Shown here piece after piece: positions 56,330 to 64,000 of a stretch of DNA of 64,000 bases. How positions within the stretch are numbered: the first letter of the stretch is position 1; each line of letters begins with the position of its first letter. Position numbers and translations under genes: made by a program. The DNA comes from Campylobacter concisus (lineage in GTDB: Bacteria > Campylobacterota > Campylobacteria > Campylobacterales > Campylobacteraceae), in NCBI RefSeq assembly GCF_003049085.1, contig NZ_PIQX01000005.1:117864-181863 (forward strand). The letters run 5' to 3'. The notes under the pieces are model-generated. The model was given only the letters and a program-made list of their open reading frames with translations. It had not been told where the DNA came from and made no database searches.

Positions 56330-57399
56330 TTTTGCTCCAGTAAATTTTTAATAGCCTCTTTTAGTGCCTTGTGGCTAAAGTTTTCATCCACAAATTTAAA
56401 GGCGTTTTGTGAGTAAATTTTGGCTTTTTCAGGCTCATTTATCAGCTCCAAAATGCACTCTTTTAGCGAAATTTCATCTAAATTTTTAGCACAAAGTCCA
56501 CGCTCTTTATCTTTAACTAGCACGTTCATCGGCGCGTTATTGTAGACCACGATAGGTACTTTTGAGCTCATCGCCTCAAGCAAGACCGTACCAAGCCCCT
56601 CAGAGTGCGATGCAAAGACGTAGATATCAAAGCCTTTTATGATATTTGCCGCGTCTTTTCTAAAACCAGTAAATATAATCTTATCTTTTTTACTAAAAAT
56701 CGAGGTAATCTCATTTTTTGTGCTTTCGCTGATATTTCCTGCAAAAACTATTGTGGCGTCCTTCTCTTTTAAAATTTCTTTTGCTGCACTTGCAAAGTCA
56801 AAGACTCCTTTTTTGCGGTAAAGAGAAGTAAATGTACCGATTACTAGCTCATCTTTTGCGATCTTAAACTCATCTCTAAAAGTGCTTTTTATACCATCAA
56901 TCTTTTCAACATCAACCGTGCTTGGCATAAAAAAGAGCCTATCTTCGCTAACGCCGATGCTTAGCAGATACTCTTTGACACTATCTGAGATGTATAAAAT
57001 TTTATCAAATAGTCTTTTGTGCATGAGTTTTGAAAGAAAGCCTTTTATAGGAAAAAGATTATGCCTTTCCTTGTAAAATTTAACGCCTTTCCTTCTGTAA
57101 AATAGCCCAGCAATTGCTCCAACCCAGCTATCAGTCGAGCCATGTGTGATCAAGGCATCTATCTTGTTTGAGCTTATCGCTTTGCAAAGTGCTGGCACGC
57201 TTTTATGAAAATTTTTCTTATTCATCTCTTGTGCTACAACACTAAAGCCTTCTTCTTTTGCAATGCTTTCTATCTGAGAATTTGGGTTGCAAAAAAGTAT
57301 GACATTGTGACCCATCTCGCGCATAAAACGCATCTCATTTAGCGTCTTATTTTGCTCGCCACCCCAGTTAAAAAGTGTCTGAGTGTGAAGAATATTCAT
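56326..57399 (-). CDS. Family 4 glycosyltransferase, second copy
   Basis: 357 residues: NILHTQTLFNWGGEQNKTLNEM at the N-terminus (cut to show the GGEQ loop) and the C-terminal FASHSEGLGTVLLEAMSSKVPIVV donor site with EX7E. Shares order and likely ancestry with the glycosyltransferase at 53164. Four bases after the heptosyltransferase-like gene stop, so cotranscribed. Confidence 0.9.
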   Translation of the reverse strand: MNILHTQTLFNWGGEQNKTLNEMRFMREMGHNVILFCNPNSQIESIAKEEGFSVVAQEMNKKNFHKSVPALCKAISSNKIDALITHGSTDSWVGAIAGLFYRRKGVKFYKERHNLFPIKGFLSKLMHKRLFDKILYISDSVKEYLLSIGVSEDRLFFMPSTVDVEKIDGIKSTFRDEFKIAKDELVIGTFTSLYRKKGVFDFASAAKEILKEKDATIVFAGNISESTKNEITSIFSKKDKIIFTGFRKDAANIIKGFDIYVFASHSEGLGTVLLEAMSSKVPIVVYNNAPMNVLVKDKERGLCAKNLDEISLKECILELINEPEKAKIYSQNAFKFVDENFSHKALKEAIKNLLEQK

Positions 57400-57403
57400 C
57401 TGC

Positions 57404-58465
57404 CTATCCTAAAATTTCTTTTATTTTGGCTTTTATTTTTGGCATTTCGTCGCTAAAATCCATCAATGTCTTTTCTACGCCATGCTTTGCTATGCCTTCT
57501 TTGTCGCAAGGCACAAAGTCCCAGTCTTTTTGATAGACGATGTGTTTGCCCATATTTTGGATACCATTTTGCGCTGCGTAGCCATTTTCCATGAGTGAGT
57601 TGTCCCAAGGCCCCCACTCAAAAGCATTGCTTGGACCAAAAAAAGCGATCACTGGCACGTTATTTGCCGCAGCGATGTGCATGATAGCTGTATCAACACC
57701 GATAAAAAGGCTTGAGTGCTTTGATAGGGTGATCGTTTGTTTCAAATTTAGCTTGCCACCTAAATTTATGGGCTCACTCTTGCAAATTTTTAGTACGCTT
57801 GCTAGCTTTTCAAGTTCATTTTCTTTATTATCACTTGTTAGCACGACCTTTACACCAAGCTCATTTTCGCAGTAGTCTATGAGCTCTGCCATGCTATCAT
57901 CGTTTGCACATTTAAACATCCAGCGGCTTGTTAGATGCATATGCACAAAGCGTTTTGGTAAATTTAGATGCTCCACGCTCTCGTCCGAAAATACACTCAC
58001 CTTTTTACTCACTGACTCAAAGCCCAAAGCTCTTAGCGCATTTAAATTTAGATCAACCGTGTGGGAGAAATTTTCATAGTATTTTGCCTTTACGCTCAAA
58101 AGCTTGTTTATCGCCTTGTGCTTGCCTAAAAAGCCGACTATCTTTTTGATCTTGGCATACTTTGAGATTATGACGCCGCGGTCTCCAGTGGTCGTTTGCA
58201 CAGCCATATCGTATTTTTCTTTTTTGATGGCTTTTATAAATTTTATTTCAGTAATTAGCTTTTTAAAAAAGCCAGAATTTGCACTTTGCCTATCGTAAAT
58301 GTGAATTTTATTTATGTAAGGATTTCCCTCGATCATCGCTTCTGTGCCTTTGTTTAAGGCAAAGTCGATGGTCGCGTCTGGGTAGTAGTGGTGCAAATTT
58401 TCAATAAGAGGCGTAGTCAAAAGCACGTCGCCGATGTTCCTAAATTTAATTATAAGTATTTTCAT
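57404..58465 (-). CDS. Family 9 (heptosyltransferase-type) glycosyltransferase
   Basis: 353 residues from the ATG at 58465 (MKILIIKFRNIGDVLLTTPLIE), with GGAAAT upstream; an earlier TTG at 58480 is less likely. C-terminal SLFIGVDTAIMHIAAANNVPVIAFFGPSNAFEWGPW is the GT9 donor site. ADP-heptose is the usual donor for GT9 in LOS cores. Overlaps the GT2 gene by 4 bases (ATGA). Confidence 0.9.
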   Translation of the reverse strand: MKILIIKFRNIGDVLLTTPLIENLHHYYPDATIDFALNKGTEAMIEGNPYINKIHIYDRQSANSGFFKKLITEIKFIKAIKKEKYDMAVQTTTGDRGVIISKYAKIKKIVGFLGKHKAINKLLSVKAKYYENFSHTVDLNLNALRALGFESVSKKVSVFSDESVEHLNLPKRFVHMHLTSRWMFKCANDDSMAELIDYCENELGVKVVLTSDNKENELEKLASVLKICKSEPINLGGKLNLKQTITLSKHSSLFIGVDTAIMHIAAANNVPVIAFFGPSNAFEWGPWDNSLMENGYAAQNGIQNMGKHIVYQKDWDFVPCDKEGIAKHGVEKTLMDFSDEMPKIKAKIKEILG

Positions 58466-59166
58466 TTTATATATTTCCAAAATGTGTACTGAGCGTAAAG
58501 TCTAGCTATGATGTAGCCGGCAAAGCCCTCTTTAAAGCCACCTTTTAGCACATAAAGCTTAAAAAATGTCCACGCTGGGCTTGTAAGCGCCTTTAGTAAA
58601 TTTCTTTTTGCGCCCATGCTTGAGTAGCGATTTTGCTTAGCTATAAACTGCTCGATGCTCTCATATGCATAGTGTAAGAAGTGATTTTTAAGCGCGCCAA
58701 GCCTTTGTGAGCCGTCATTTAAAACGACCTTTTCATGCACAGCTCTGCCATCAAATTTGGCAAAATTTTTGTTAAAAAGCCTCACTGTGTAGTCTGGATA
58801 GAGCCCCATATTTTTGATCGCTTTGCCAAAGAAAAAATTTAGCCTAGCTACGTTGTAGGCCATAAATTTTGGCTCTTTTAGCGTATCTATGATCTCGTTT
58901 TTAAGTTCATCCGTGATCACCTCATCACTATCAAGCACAAAGATCCACTCGTTTTTGGCTAGATCCACACCCTTTTGCTTTTGCGCGCCAAATCCAAGCC
59001 AAGCTTGCTCGTGAAATTCCACGTTGCTAAAGCCATCACAAATTTGCCTTGTGTTATCTTTTGAGCCGCTATCAACCACGATGACCTCATCAGCAAATTT
59101 AGCGCTATCTAACACCTCTTTTAGGTATTTTTCGCTGTTAAAAGTTAAGATGACAACGCTTAGCAT
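58462..59166 (-). CDS. Family 2 glycosyltransferase, WaaE/KdtX-like
   Basis: 234 residues: MLSVVILTFNSEKYLKEVLDS, EVIVVDSGSKDNTRQI, VLDSDEVITDELK and the WaaE-like NMGLYPDYTVRLFNKNFAKFDGRAVHEKV. The family adds beta-glucose to heptose I of the inner core; in C. jejuni a related two-domain enzyme sits in the same place. Overlaps htrB by 7 bases and the GT9 gene by 4. Confidence 0.9.
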   Translation of the reverse strand: MLSVVILTFNSEKYLKEVLDSAKFADEVIVVDSGSKDNTRQICDGFSNVEFHEQAWLGFGAQKQKGVDLAKNEWIFVLDSDEVITDELKNEIIDTLKEPKFMAYNVARLNFFFGKAIKNMGLYPDYTVRLFNKNFAKFDGRAVHEKVVLNDGSQRLGALKNHFLHYAYESIEQFIAKQNRYSSMGAKRNLLKALTSPAWTFFKLYVLKGGFKEGFAGYIIARLYAQYTFWKYIK

Positions 59167-60053
59167 TCATACTCTTTTTCGTAAAATCTCTTAAATCTTT
59201 GGTGAAACCAAAAGTACTCCTCAGGCCTTGCTCTAACCACCTCTTCGCACGCGCTGCACTGCATTTGCGTTACTTTTTGCACCGCCTCTTCTTTGTCAAA
59301 TTTATTTATATCAATGGCTGGCGAAAAGCAAATTTCACTTATATTTTCATCTTTTTGATAGATAAATGCATTAATTATTAGTGCGTTTGTTTTTTGAGCT
59401 AACACGCTTGCAGCTGGTGTGTGAAGCACATCCTTGTCAAAAAATTTCACCTTTATGCCATCTTTTGGAGCGGTATTTTGATCGACTAAAATTCCCACTA
59501 TTCGCCTAGCTTTTAGCGCTTTTAAAATATCTTTTGCACCGCCATCTTTGTCAATGAGCTCCACGTCAAACTGCGATCTGTTCGCCTTTAAAATTTCATT
59601 CATGACGCCACTATCAAGCTTTCTACCAAGTACTGAGACTGCACCAAAACGAGCAGCCATTGCTAAGCTAAAAAGCTCCCACTGCCCAAAATGCGCGGTC
59701 GTCACGATAATCGGACGATCAAGCTTAAGCGCTTCAAGCAGATTATGCTCATTTTTAAAACTAACTTTTTCAAGCACTTTTTGCTTTGTCGTGTTTTGAT
59801 TGAGGATAAAATTTATACCAAGATATTTTGCAAAGTTGTAGTAACATTTTTTAGCGATCTCTAGCTTCTCTTCCTTGGTTTTTGACTCACCAAATGCAAG
59901 ATTTAAATTTGTCATAACGATATGAAATCTCTTTTTTTTAAGTTTCATAAACGCAAACGCTAAAAATTTAGCAAGTAAATCTCTAAGTGAGCTAGGCAGT
60001 AAAAATATAAAAAATTTTAAAGTATAAAAGCTAGCCAGATAGAGCCTATCCAT
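59160..60053 (-). CDS. htrB: Lipid A late acyltransferase (HtrB/WaaM)
   Basis: Adds secondary acyl chains to lipid A. 297 residues: one N-terminal membrane anchor, the catalytic TAHFGQWEL (HX4E) near 118, and ILVDQNTAPKDGIKVKFFD, the LpxL/LpxM pattern. Overlaps waaC by 8 bases. Gene order waaC-htrB is the same as in C. jejuni. Confidence 0.94.
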   Translation of the reverse strand: MDRLYLASFYTLKFFIFLLPSSLRDLLAKFLAFAFMKLKKKRFHIVMTNLNLAFGESKTKEEKLEIAKKCYYNFAKYLGINFILNQNTTKQKVLEKVSFKNEHNLLEALKLDRPIIVTTAHFGQWELFSLAMAARFGAVSVLGRKLDSGVMNEILKANRSQFDVELIDKDGGAKDILKALKARRIVGILVDQNTAPKDGIKVKFFDKDVLHTPAASVLAQKTNALIINAFIYQKDENISEICFSPAIDINKFDKEEAVQKVTQMQCSACEEVVRARPEEYFWFHQRFKRFYEKEYEC

Positions 60054-61020
60054 TTAGCAGCCTTTTTGCAAAATTTGCAATCGTTTCTGGAAAAATTTCT
60101 TTTATGCAAAAGTCGTTTTTATCGATACTTCTGGCATCTATTTGCTTGCCCATATCTATAACTAAATTTTTATCCGTGATGTAAGCATTTCTGTGGCTGG
60201 GACGGTTGCCAAAAAGTGTGATAGAAGGCCTATTCATCGCCCAAGCAAGGTGTGTTAGGCCACTATCGTTGCCAATTACTAAATCACATCTTGTAATGAA
60301 GCTTATCATCTCTTTTATGCTAAGTTTTTCAAGTAGCTTTGCCGAGGTACCTGAGATGATCGCCTCAGCCCTTACTTTCTCGCTCTCACTTCCGTAGCAA
60401 AGGCAAATTTCGCATCCATCAAGTAGCCTGATCACATCTTTAAATTTGTTATAAATTTTGCTCTCTTCGCTTGCAAAGGCAGCGATCAAAACGCGTTTTT
60501 TACCACTTTCGTTTTTATAAATTTCACTTGCTTCAAAGCAAGGTACTTTTTCTAAAATTTCACTTGCTTCAAAGCTAAAATTTAGAGCAAAAGCTACAAG
60601 CGATAAATTTCTAATGATTATATTTTCGTTGTAATCAATTTTAAATTTATGCTTGTAAAGCCTGGCTGCGATCTTTTCTTTGACACTCTCTCTGCTAAAG
60701 CCATAAGTTTGCTTGCCTATTATTTTTGCTACGACGGCTGATTTAAAAAGTCCTTGCAGATCGATCACTTTGTCAAATTTACCAAGGGTTTTTAGTATCT
60801 TGTAGCTTTGTTTAAAGCTTTGTTTAAGCGGTAAAACGACTAGCTCGTCGATAAGCGGATGATCTTTTAAAAGGCTTGCAAAACGAGCATCAACTAGCCA
60901 AGTGATATGGGCATTTGGATAGTGCTTTTTGATAAACTGAAGCACAATAGCTGCATGCACGATATCCCCAAGAGCGGAGAGTTTGACGATGGCTATTTTT
61001 AGTTGATTTTTGTTTTGCAT
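60046..61020 (-). CDS. waaC: Heptosyltransferase I
   Basis: Adds the first heptose to Kdo of lipid A. 324 residues, GT9: IAIVKLSALGDIVHAAIVLQFIKK, IDLQGLFKSAVVAKI, ending IGNDSGLTHLAWAMNRPSITLFGNRPSHRNAY, the WaaC donor site. First gene of the minus-strand LOS operon running down to the broken kinase. Confidence 0.95.
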   Translation of the reverse strand: MQNKNQLKIAIVKLSALGDIVHAAIVLQFIKKHYPNAHITWLVDARFASLLKDHPLIDELVVLPLKQSFKQSYKILKTLGKFDKVIDLQGLFKSAVVAKIIGKQTYGFSRESVKEKIAARLYKHKFKIDYNENIIIRNLSLVAFALNFSFEASEILEKVPCFEASEIYKNESGKKRVLIAAFASEESKIYNKFKDVIRLLDGCEICLCYGSESEKVRAEAIISGTSAKLLEKLSIKEMISFITRCDLVIGNDSGLTHLAWAMNRPSITLFGNRPSHRNAYITDKNLVIDMGKQIDARSIDKNDFCIKEIFPETIANFAKRLLNG

Positions 61021-61083
61021 TGATCACTTTAGATATAAATTTTTGGTATGATTTTAAAAAAAAATGCTTAAAAAAGGGCTAAA

Positions 61084-62115
61084 ATGGCGAAAAGTTACAT
61101 CTGTGTCTTTGACTGCGAAACGATACCTGATGCAAATTTGATAAGAAAAATTTATGGTATTGACGGGAGCGATGAAGATGTGAGCGTGCAAGCGATGGCG
61201 CTACAAAAAGAGGCCAGTGGGAGTGAGTTTTTGCCTGTGATGTTTCATAGAGTAGTCGCAATCTCTGCGGTAATGGCTGATGAGTACGGTAAATTTTTAA
61301 AAGTTAGCACGATGGAGGGCAAGGATGAGCGCGAGATCATCGCTAAATTTTTAAAATTTATTAATGACTACAATCCTAGGCTTGTTAGCTTTAATGGCCG
61401 TGGCTTTGACCTGCCGATGCTAATGGTGCGTGCGATGCGCTACAACCTAAACGCGGCGGCGTATTACGAGAGCGAAAACAAAGAGCTAAATAAAAATAAA
61501 TGGGAAAACTATAGAGCCAGATATTCGCCTAAATTTCATCTTGATTTGCTTGATTTTATAAGCGATTTTGGAAGCGTAAGAGGACTAAAGCTTGATACAC
61601 TTTGTGCTAGCTTAAATTTACCTGGCAAATACGACGTGCACGGCGATCAGGTGCTTGAGCTCTACTACGCAGACGAGCTTGATAAGATCAACGAGTACTG
61701 CGAAAGTGACGTGCTTAACACCTACTGGCTCTTTTTGAAATTTGAGCTTTTGCAGGCAAATATCTTGCAAGATGACTATATAAATCACCTAAATGTGATG
61801 AGTGAATTTCTAGCCAAACACTGCGCTCACAGAGGATACACCGAGGTCTTTTGCACTGCGATAAGCGACGAACTAGCTAGACTTAATGGCAAGCTTGATT
61901 ACGAGATAAAGATCCAAAAAGAAGACGATGAAGAATTTGACGATTTTAGCGATCTTGATGGTGTGAAAGATACGCCAGAGCAGTTAAATGAGCGTTTGGC
62001 AAGACAAGGGCTTGATGGGCTTTTAAAAAAAGCGAGTGAGGTTGCGTCAGCTGCCAAAAAAGATAAGAGTTTTGCCGAAGAGAAACTACCTGAAATAAAT
62101 TTGGACGAAGAGTAG
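61084..62115 (+). CDS. PolB-like 3'-5' exonuclease
   Basis: 343 residues of the DnaQ/PolB-like exonuclease family (PF10108): Exo I FDCETIPD (Asp10, Glu12), Exo II FNGRGFDLPML, Exo III YCESDVLNTYWL, the DEDDy set. An acidic low-complexity stretch (EDDEEFDDFSDLD) precedes the C-terminus. Probable role in DNA repair or trimming; target unknown. Divergent from waaC. Confidence 0.88.
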   Translation: MAKSYICVFDCETIPDANLIRKIYGIDGSDEDVSVQAMALQKEASGSEFLPVMFHRVVAISAVMADEYGKFLKVSTMEGKDEREIIAKFLKFINDYNPRLVSFNGRGFDLPMLMVRAMRYNLNAAAYYESENKELNKNKWENYRARYSPKFHLDLLDFISDFGSVRGLKLDTLCASLNLPGKYDVHGDQVLELYYADELDKINEYCESDVLNTYWLFLKFELLQANILQDDYINHLNVMSEFLAKHCAHRGYTEVFCTAISDELARLNGKLDYEIKIQKEDDEEFDDFSDLDGVKDTPEQLNERLARQGLDGLLKKASEVASAAKKDKSFAEEKLPEINLDEE

Positions 62116-62186
62116 AAATTCTATACTTTTAGGCCGTAAAATATCTTTTGCTACTCTATGGAATTAATATCCTGATCCGCGGAATA

Positions 62187-62741
62187 TCATGGGTATTCAA
62201 ATCCAAATTCATACTCTTTTAAAACTCCATTAGAAAAGATGAATTTCTCGTAATAAAGTGGCATGTCAAATTCTTGTAAGAGGTTGCTCTCGTTTTGCTC
62301 AGTGATGTAGGTGACGATAGAGGTGGCATTTTCTTCTTGTAGATCGTTTGGCTTGCCTAGCTTCTTTAAAATTTGGTCTTGTTTGTCACCAAGTTTGATG
62401 CCGGAATTTGTAGTAAAATCTTTTATTTTGCTGGAATTTATATAATCTTTAGTTAAATTTTTATCAAAAAATTTGACATTTATCCTTTGGACCTCACCGC
62501 TACCACCGCAACAAAAATCGAGCGTCATTATCTGTGTTCTTGATAAATTTATGAAGCTTGCCTTTTCGCCGTCTAAGAAATATTTAATTTTTTTAGATGA
62601 TAAATTACTTGTAGGTAAAATTTTACCTACTTTGATTTTGTCTATGCTTGTTGTGCGCGGTAAATTTTCACTAGCTGTTAAATTTAGAAAACCTAAAATT
62701 AGAGATAGTATTAAAAAATGTTTCATTGCAATTTTATTCAT
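62187..62741 (-). CDS. Secreted hypothetical protein downstream of DUF5675
   Basis: 184 residues from the ATG at 62741 (MNKIAMKHFLILSLILGFLNLTAS), a clear signal peptide; starting at the next Met (62726) would be equally good. Mature part includes FLDGEKASFINLSRTQIMTLDFCCGGSGEVQRINVKFF (given as pieces: LDFCCGGSGE and INVKFF) with a Cys pair. No motif recognised. Its start lies inside the last codons of the upstream gene, suggesting coupled translation. Confidence 0.72.
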   Translation of the reverse strand: MNKIAMKHFLILSLILGFLNLTASENLPRTTSIDKIKVGKILPTSNLSSKKIKYFLDGEKASFINLSRTQIMTLDFCCGGSGEVQRINVKFFDKNLTKDYINSSKIKDFTTNSGIKLGDKQDQILKKLGKPNDLQEENATSIVTYITEQNESNLLQEFDMPLYYEKFIFSNGVLKEYEFGFEYP

Positions 62742-63444
62742 CTTTATTAAAGTCGCTCCAGCCGTTGCCAAGATATTTTGGGTTCGGACTAAATTCTCCA
62801 GCCCCTATGTCAAGATCGCCGCTATTTGGTATCCTGTAATGCCCCCATGCACACGGCCTTGTTTGCATCTTACCCACCTCGCACTCTCCACAAAATAAAT
62901 TATTTGCGTACAAATCCTCATCTTCTGATATATCGTCGTATAACAATTTTTTATCGTTGTCAATGTACCATCTTGTTAGCATGCAGCCTTTAGCTTGAAA
63001 TTTTTCTGTTTCACCTTTTAGAGAATAGGTCGCTAAGGCTATGCCTTGGGCATTTATTTTGCCTTTCATAAAATCATCAACGCCGTAGTTAAAATTTGTA
63101 TATTTTCTTATTTCAGATATTTTAATTTCGCCGTTAAATGATTGAGTTTTTCCGGCTATTTTGTAGTTGCCAGATACTACATATTTTGGCCTTGATATCT
63201 TTTTAATGCTATCAAAATTTATATGTAGTCTGTGATAATTAGCTCCGATATAACCCAAAAATTTTATACGCTTGTCAGCTAAAATGTTAGAAAAATCAAA
63301 ATCGTCAAATTTGTCTTGTTTGGCAAAATGTGCTTTATTATCCAAAAAGCCATTAAAACACTTCTCGGTGGTTTGCTCTGCAAAAAGAGAAGGCGACATA
63401 AATACCATTAGCCATAAAAGAATTATTTTATTTATAATCTTCAT
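62734..63444 (-). CDS. Secreted hypothetical protein, second partner
   Basis: 236 residues from the ATG at 63444 with GAGGAAAAAT before it; a signal peptide covers about 22 residues (MVFMSPSLFA). The mature part has six Cys (CFNGF, KGCML, FCGECE, RPCAWG), likely disulphides in the periplasm, and ends in an acidic stretch. Unknown family. It overlaps the DUF5675 gene by 17 bases and the next gene by 8, so the three act together. Confidence 0.75.
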   Translation of the reverse strand: MKIINKIILLWLMVFMSPSLFAEQTTEKCFNGFLDNKAHFAKQDKFDDFDFSNILADKRIKFLGYIGANYHRLHINFDSIKKISRPKYVVSGNYKIAGKTQSFNGEIKISEIRKYTNFNYGVDDFMKGKINAQGIALATYSLKGETEKFQAKGCMLTRWYIDNDKKLLYDDISEDEDLYANNLFCGECEVGKMQTRPCAWGHYRIPNSGDLDIGAGEFSPNPKYLGNGWSDFNKDE

Positions 63445-63889
63445 ATTTTTCCTCAATCACAACTTTAACGTTATCTATTTCATTGCTCTCGATATATTTT
63501 ATAAGCTGATAGAATTTATTTATACTGCCAGAAACAGCTGTAACGTATCTTTTTCTATTTATTTCACCAACAACGATATCGCTCCCTGACAGCAAACATC
63601 CTTCAGAATGCTCCTCTTTGCTACCAACATGTATTAATATGGCTCTACTTTTAGGAACATCATTATTATATAATTTTGGAAATCCATTCTCTAAAAAATT
63701 TCCACGCTTATTTTTGGAGTATTTGTCTTTTGAATATTTTGTAGAAACATGCCATACTAGATTATATTTTCCTCTAGGTATTCTTTTGTCTTGATCAGAC
63801 TGTTTTGTGCTTTCGCCATATGGTTCTAATGTATAGCCTGTTAAATCACTATCGCTAATTTTAAATTCACTTATTGTAGAGCTAGATGA
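63428..63889 (-). CDS. DUF5675 family protein (5' end cut by adapter-like sequence)
   Basis: The last 153 residues of a DUF5675 protein: IPRGKYNLVWH near the start of the seen part, FPKLYNNDVPKSRAILIHVGSKEEHSEGCLL in the middle (in short: VPKSRAILIH and HSEGCLL) and SGSINKFYQLIKYI near the end. The ILIHxG and SEGC pieces recall L,D-transpeptidase-like folds, and DUF5675 proteins occur with phage and type VI secretion genes. The N-terminus is missing because the sequence turns into adapter at 63890. It is translationally coupled with two secreted proteins. Confidence 0.72.
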   Translation of the reverse strand, partial: SSSSTISEFKISDSDLTGYTLEPYGESTKQSDQDKRIPRGKYNLVWHVSTKYSKDKYSKNKRGNFLENGFPKLYNNDVPKSRAILIHVGSKEEHSEGCLLSGSDIVVGEINRKRYVTAVSGSINKFYQLIKYIESNEIDNVKVVIEEKYEDYK

Positions 63890-64000
63890 TGTCTCTTATA
63901 CCCACTTGACGCTGCCGACGATACGAAGAGTGTTCATCGTGGTCGGATCAGTTGCTAGTAATAACAAAATGTAGTATAAAAGTGTCGTAATACATATAGT
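63890..64000 (+). other. Nextera adapter-like sequence at the end
   Basis: 63890-63901 reads TGTCTCTTATAC and 63908-63921 reads GACGCTGCCGACGA, both exact pieces of the Nextera transposase adapter with six altered bases between. An eight-base index-like stretch (63922-63929) and GTGT follow, then a poor copy of the P5 end (GTGGTCG at about 63939). The rest to 64000 is AT-rich and of unknown origin. This is best read as library sequence, not genome. Confidence 0.88.

Noticed and set aside
62116..62186. Site around CCGCGG between the exonuclease and the secreted gene as an operator
   Set aside because: A short palindrome in a convergent gap, where no promoter is needed.
63951..64000. Continuation of the DUF5675 gene or a new gene at the end
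   Set aside because: Lies after the adapter-like sequence, so its origin is unknown.

Overview
The window is AT-rich DNA from an epsilonproteobacterium, almost certainly a Campylobacter outside the jejuni/coli group (C. concisus-like; species not fixed). Evidence: the order of housekeeping genes matches what I remember of C. jejuni in several separate blocks (coaX-lipoprotein-gatC-fur-lysS-glyA-aroE; dnaJ-racR-racS-recR; trp genes-CheX-fliN-fliO; ppx-cosR-folB-plsY; fabH-plsX-rpmF-ndk-fdxA; htrB-waaC). CosR and the LOS genes are also typically campylobacterial.

Layout. 1-3.2 kb: fatty acid genes fabG (start lies outside the window), acpP, fabF, accA. 3.4-8.4 kb: an accessory stretch with a CbrC/DUF1963 pair, a decayed alpha/beta hydrolase, ribE, a laccase-domain gene and a frameshifted DUF4198 gene. 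8.5-11.4 kb: rpsB-tsf-ABC ATPase. 11.5-12 kb: remains of a multihaem cytochrome c. 12-15.2 kb (minus): hisG, coaX and a three-gene envelope group. 15.3-22.8 kb (plus): gatC, a lone pilT, cvpA-like, fur, lysS, glyA, DUF1882, SPOR protein, aroE. 22.9-29.7 kb: orphan TRAP binding protein, pyk, a structured intergenic region, dnaJ, racRS, recR. 29.8-33.9 kb: trpGD-F-B-A without trpE. 34-35.6 kb: CheX-like, fliN, fliO. 35.7-43.5 kb (minus): ppx/gppA, a sensor kinase, cosR, folB, plsY, a HerA-like ATPase and a PilZ protein. 43.6-47.8 kb (minus): peroxiredoxin, fabH, plsX, rpmF, DUF177, ndk, ferredoxin. 48-50.8 kb: uvrA. 50.9-61 kb: a lipooligosaccharide locus with glycosyltransferases, two deacetylases, htrB and waaC, plus a broken O-antigen ligase and a broken P-loop kinase. 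61-63.9 kb: an exonuclease and a DUF5675 gene with two secreted partners.

The window ends in what looks like Illumina Nextera adapter sequence (from about 63890), which cuts the DUF5675 gene. If so, the library was Illumina, so the frameshifts seen in five accessory genes are less likely to be homopolymer sequencing errors and more likely real gene decay.

The main biological points are: a CosR that keeps the phospho-acceptor Asp51 next to a sensor kinase; an inverted pair of related glycosyltransferase-deacetylase modules in the LOS locus flanked by dead ligase and kinase genes; and a DUF5675 protein translationally coupled to two exported proteins, a possible effector-immunity cassette. No tRNA, rRNA, CRISPR array or intact insertion sequence was seen.
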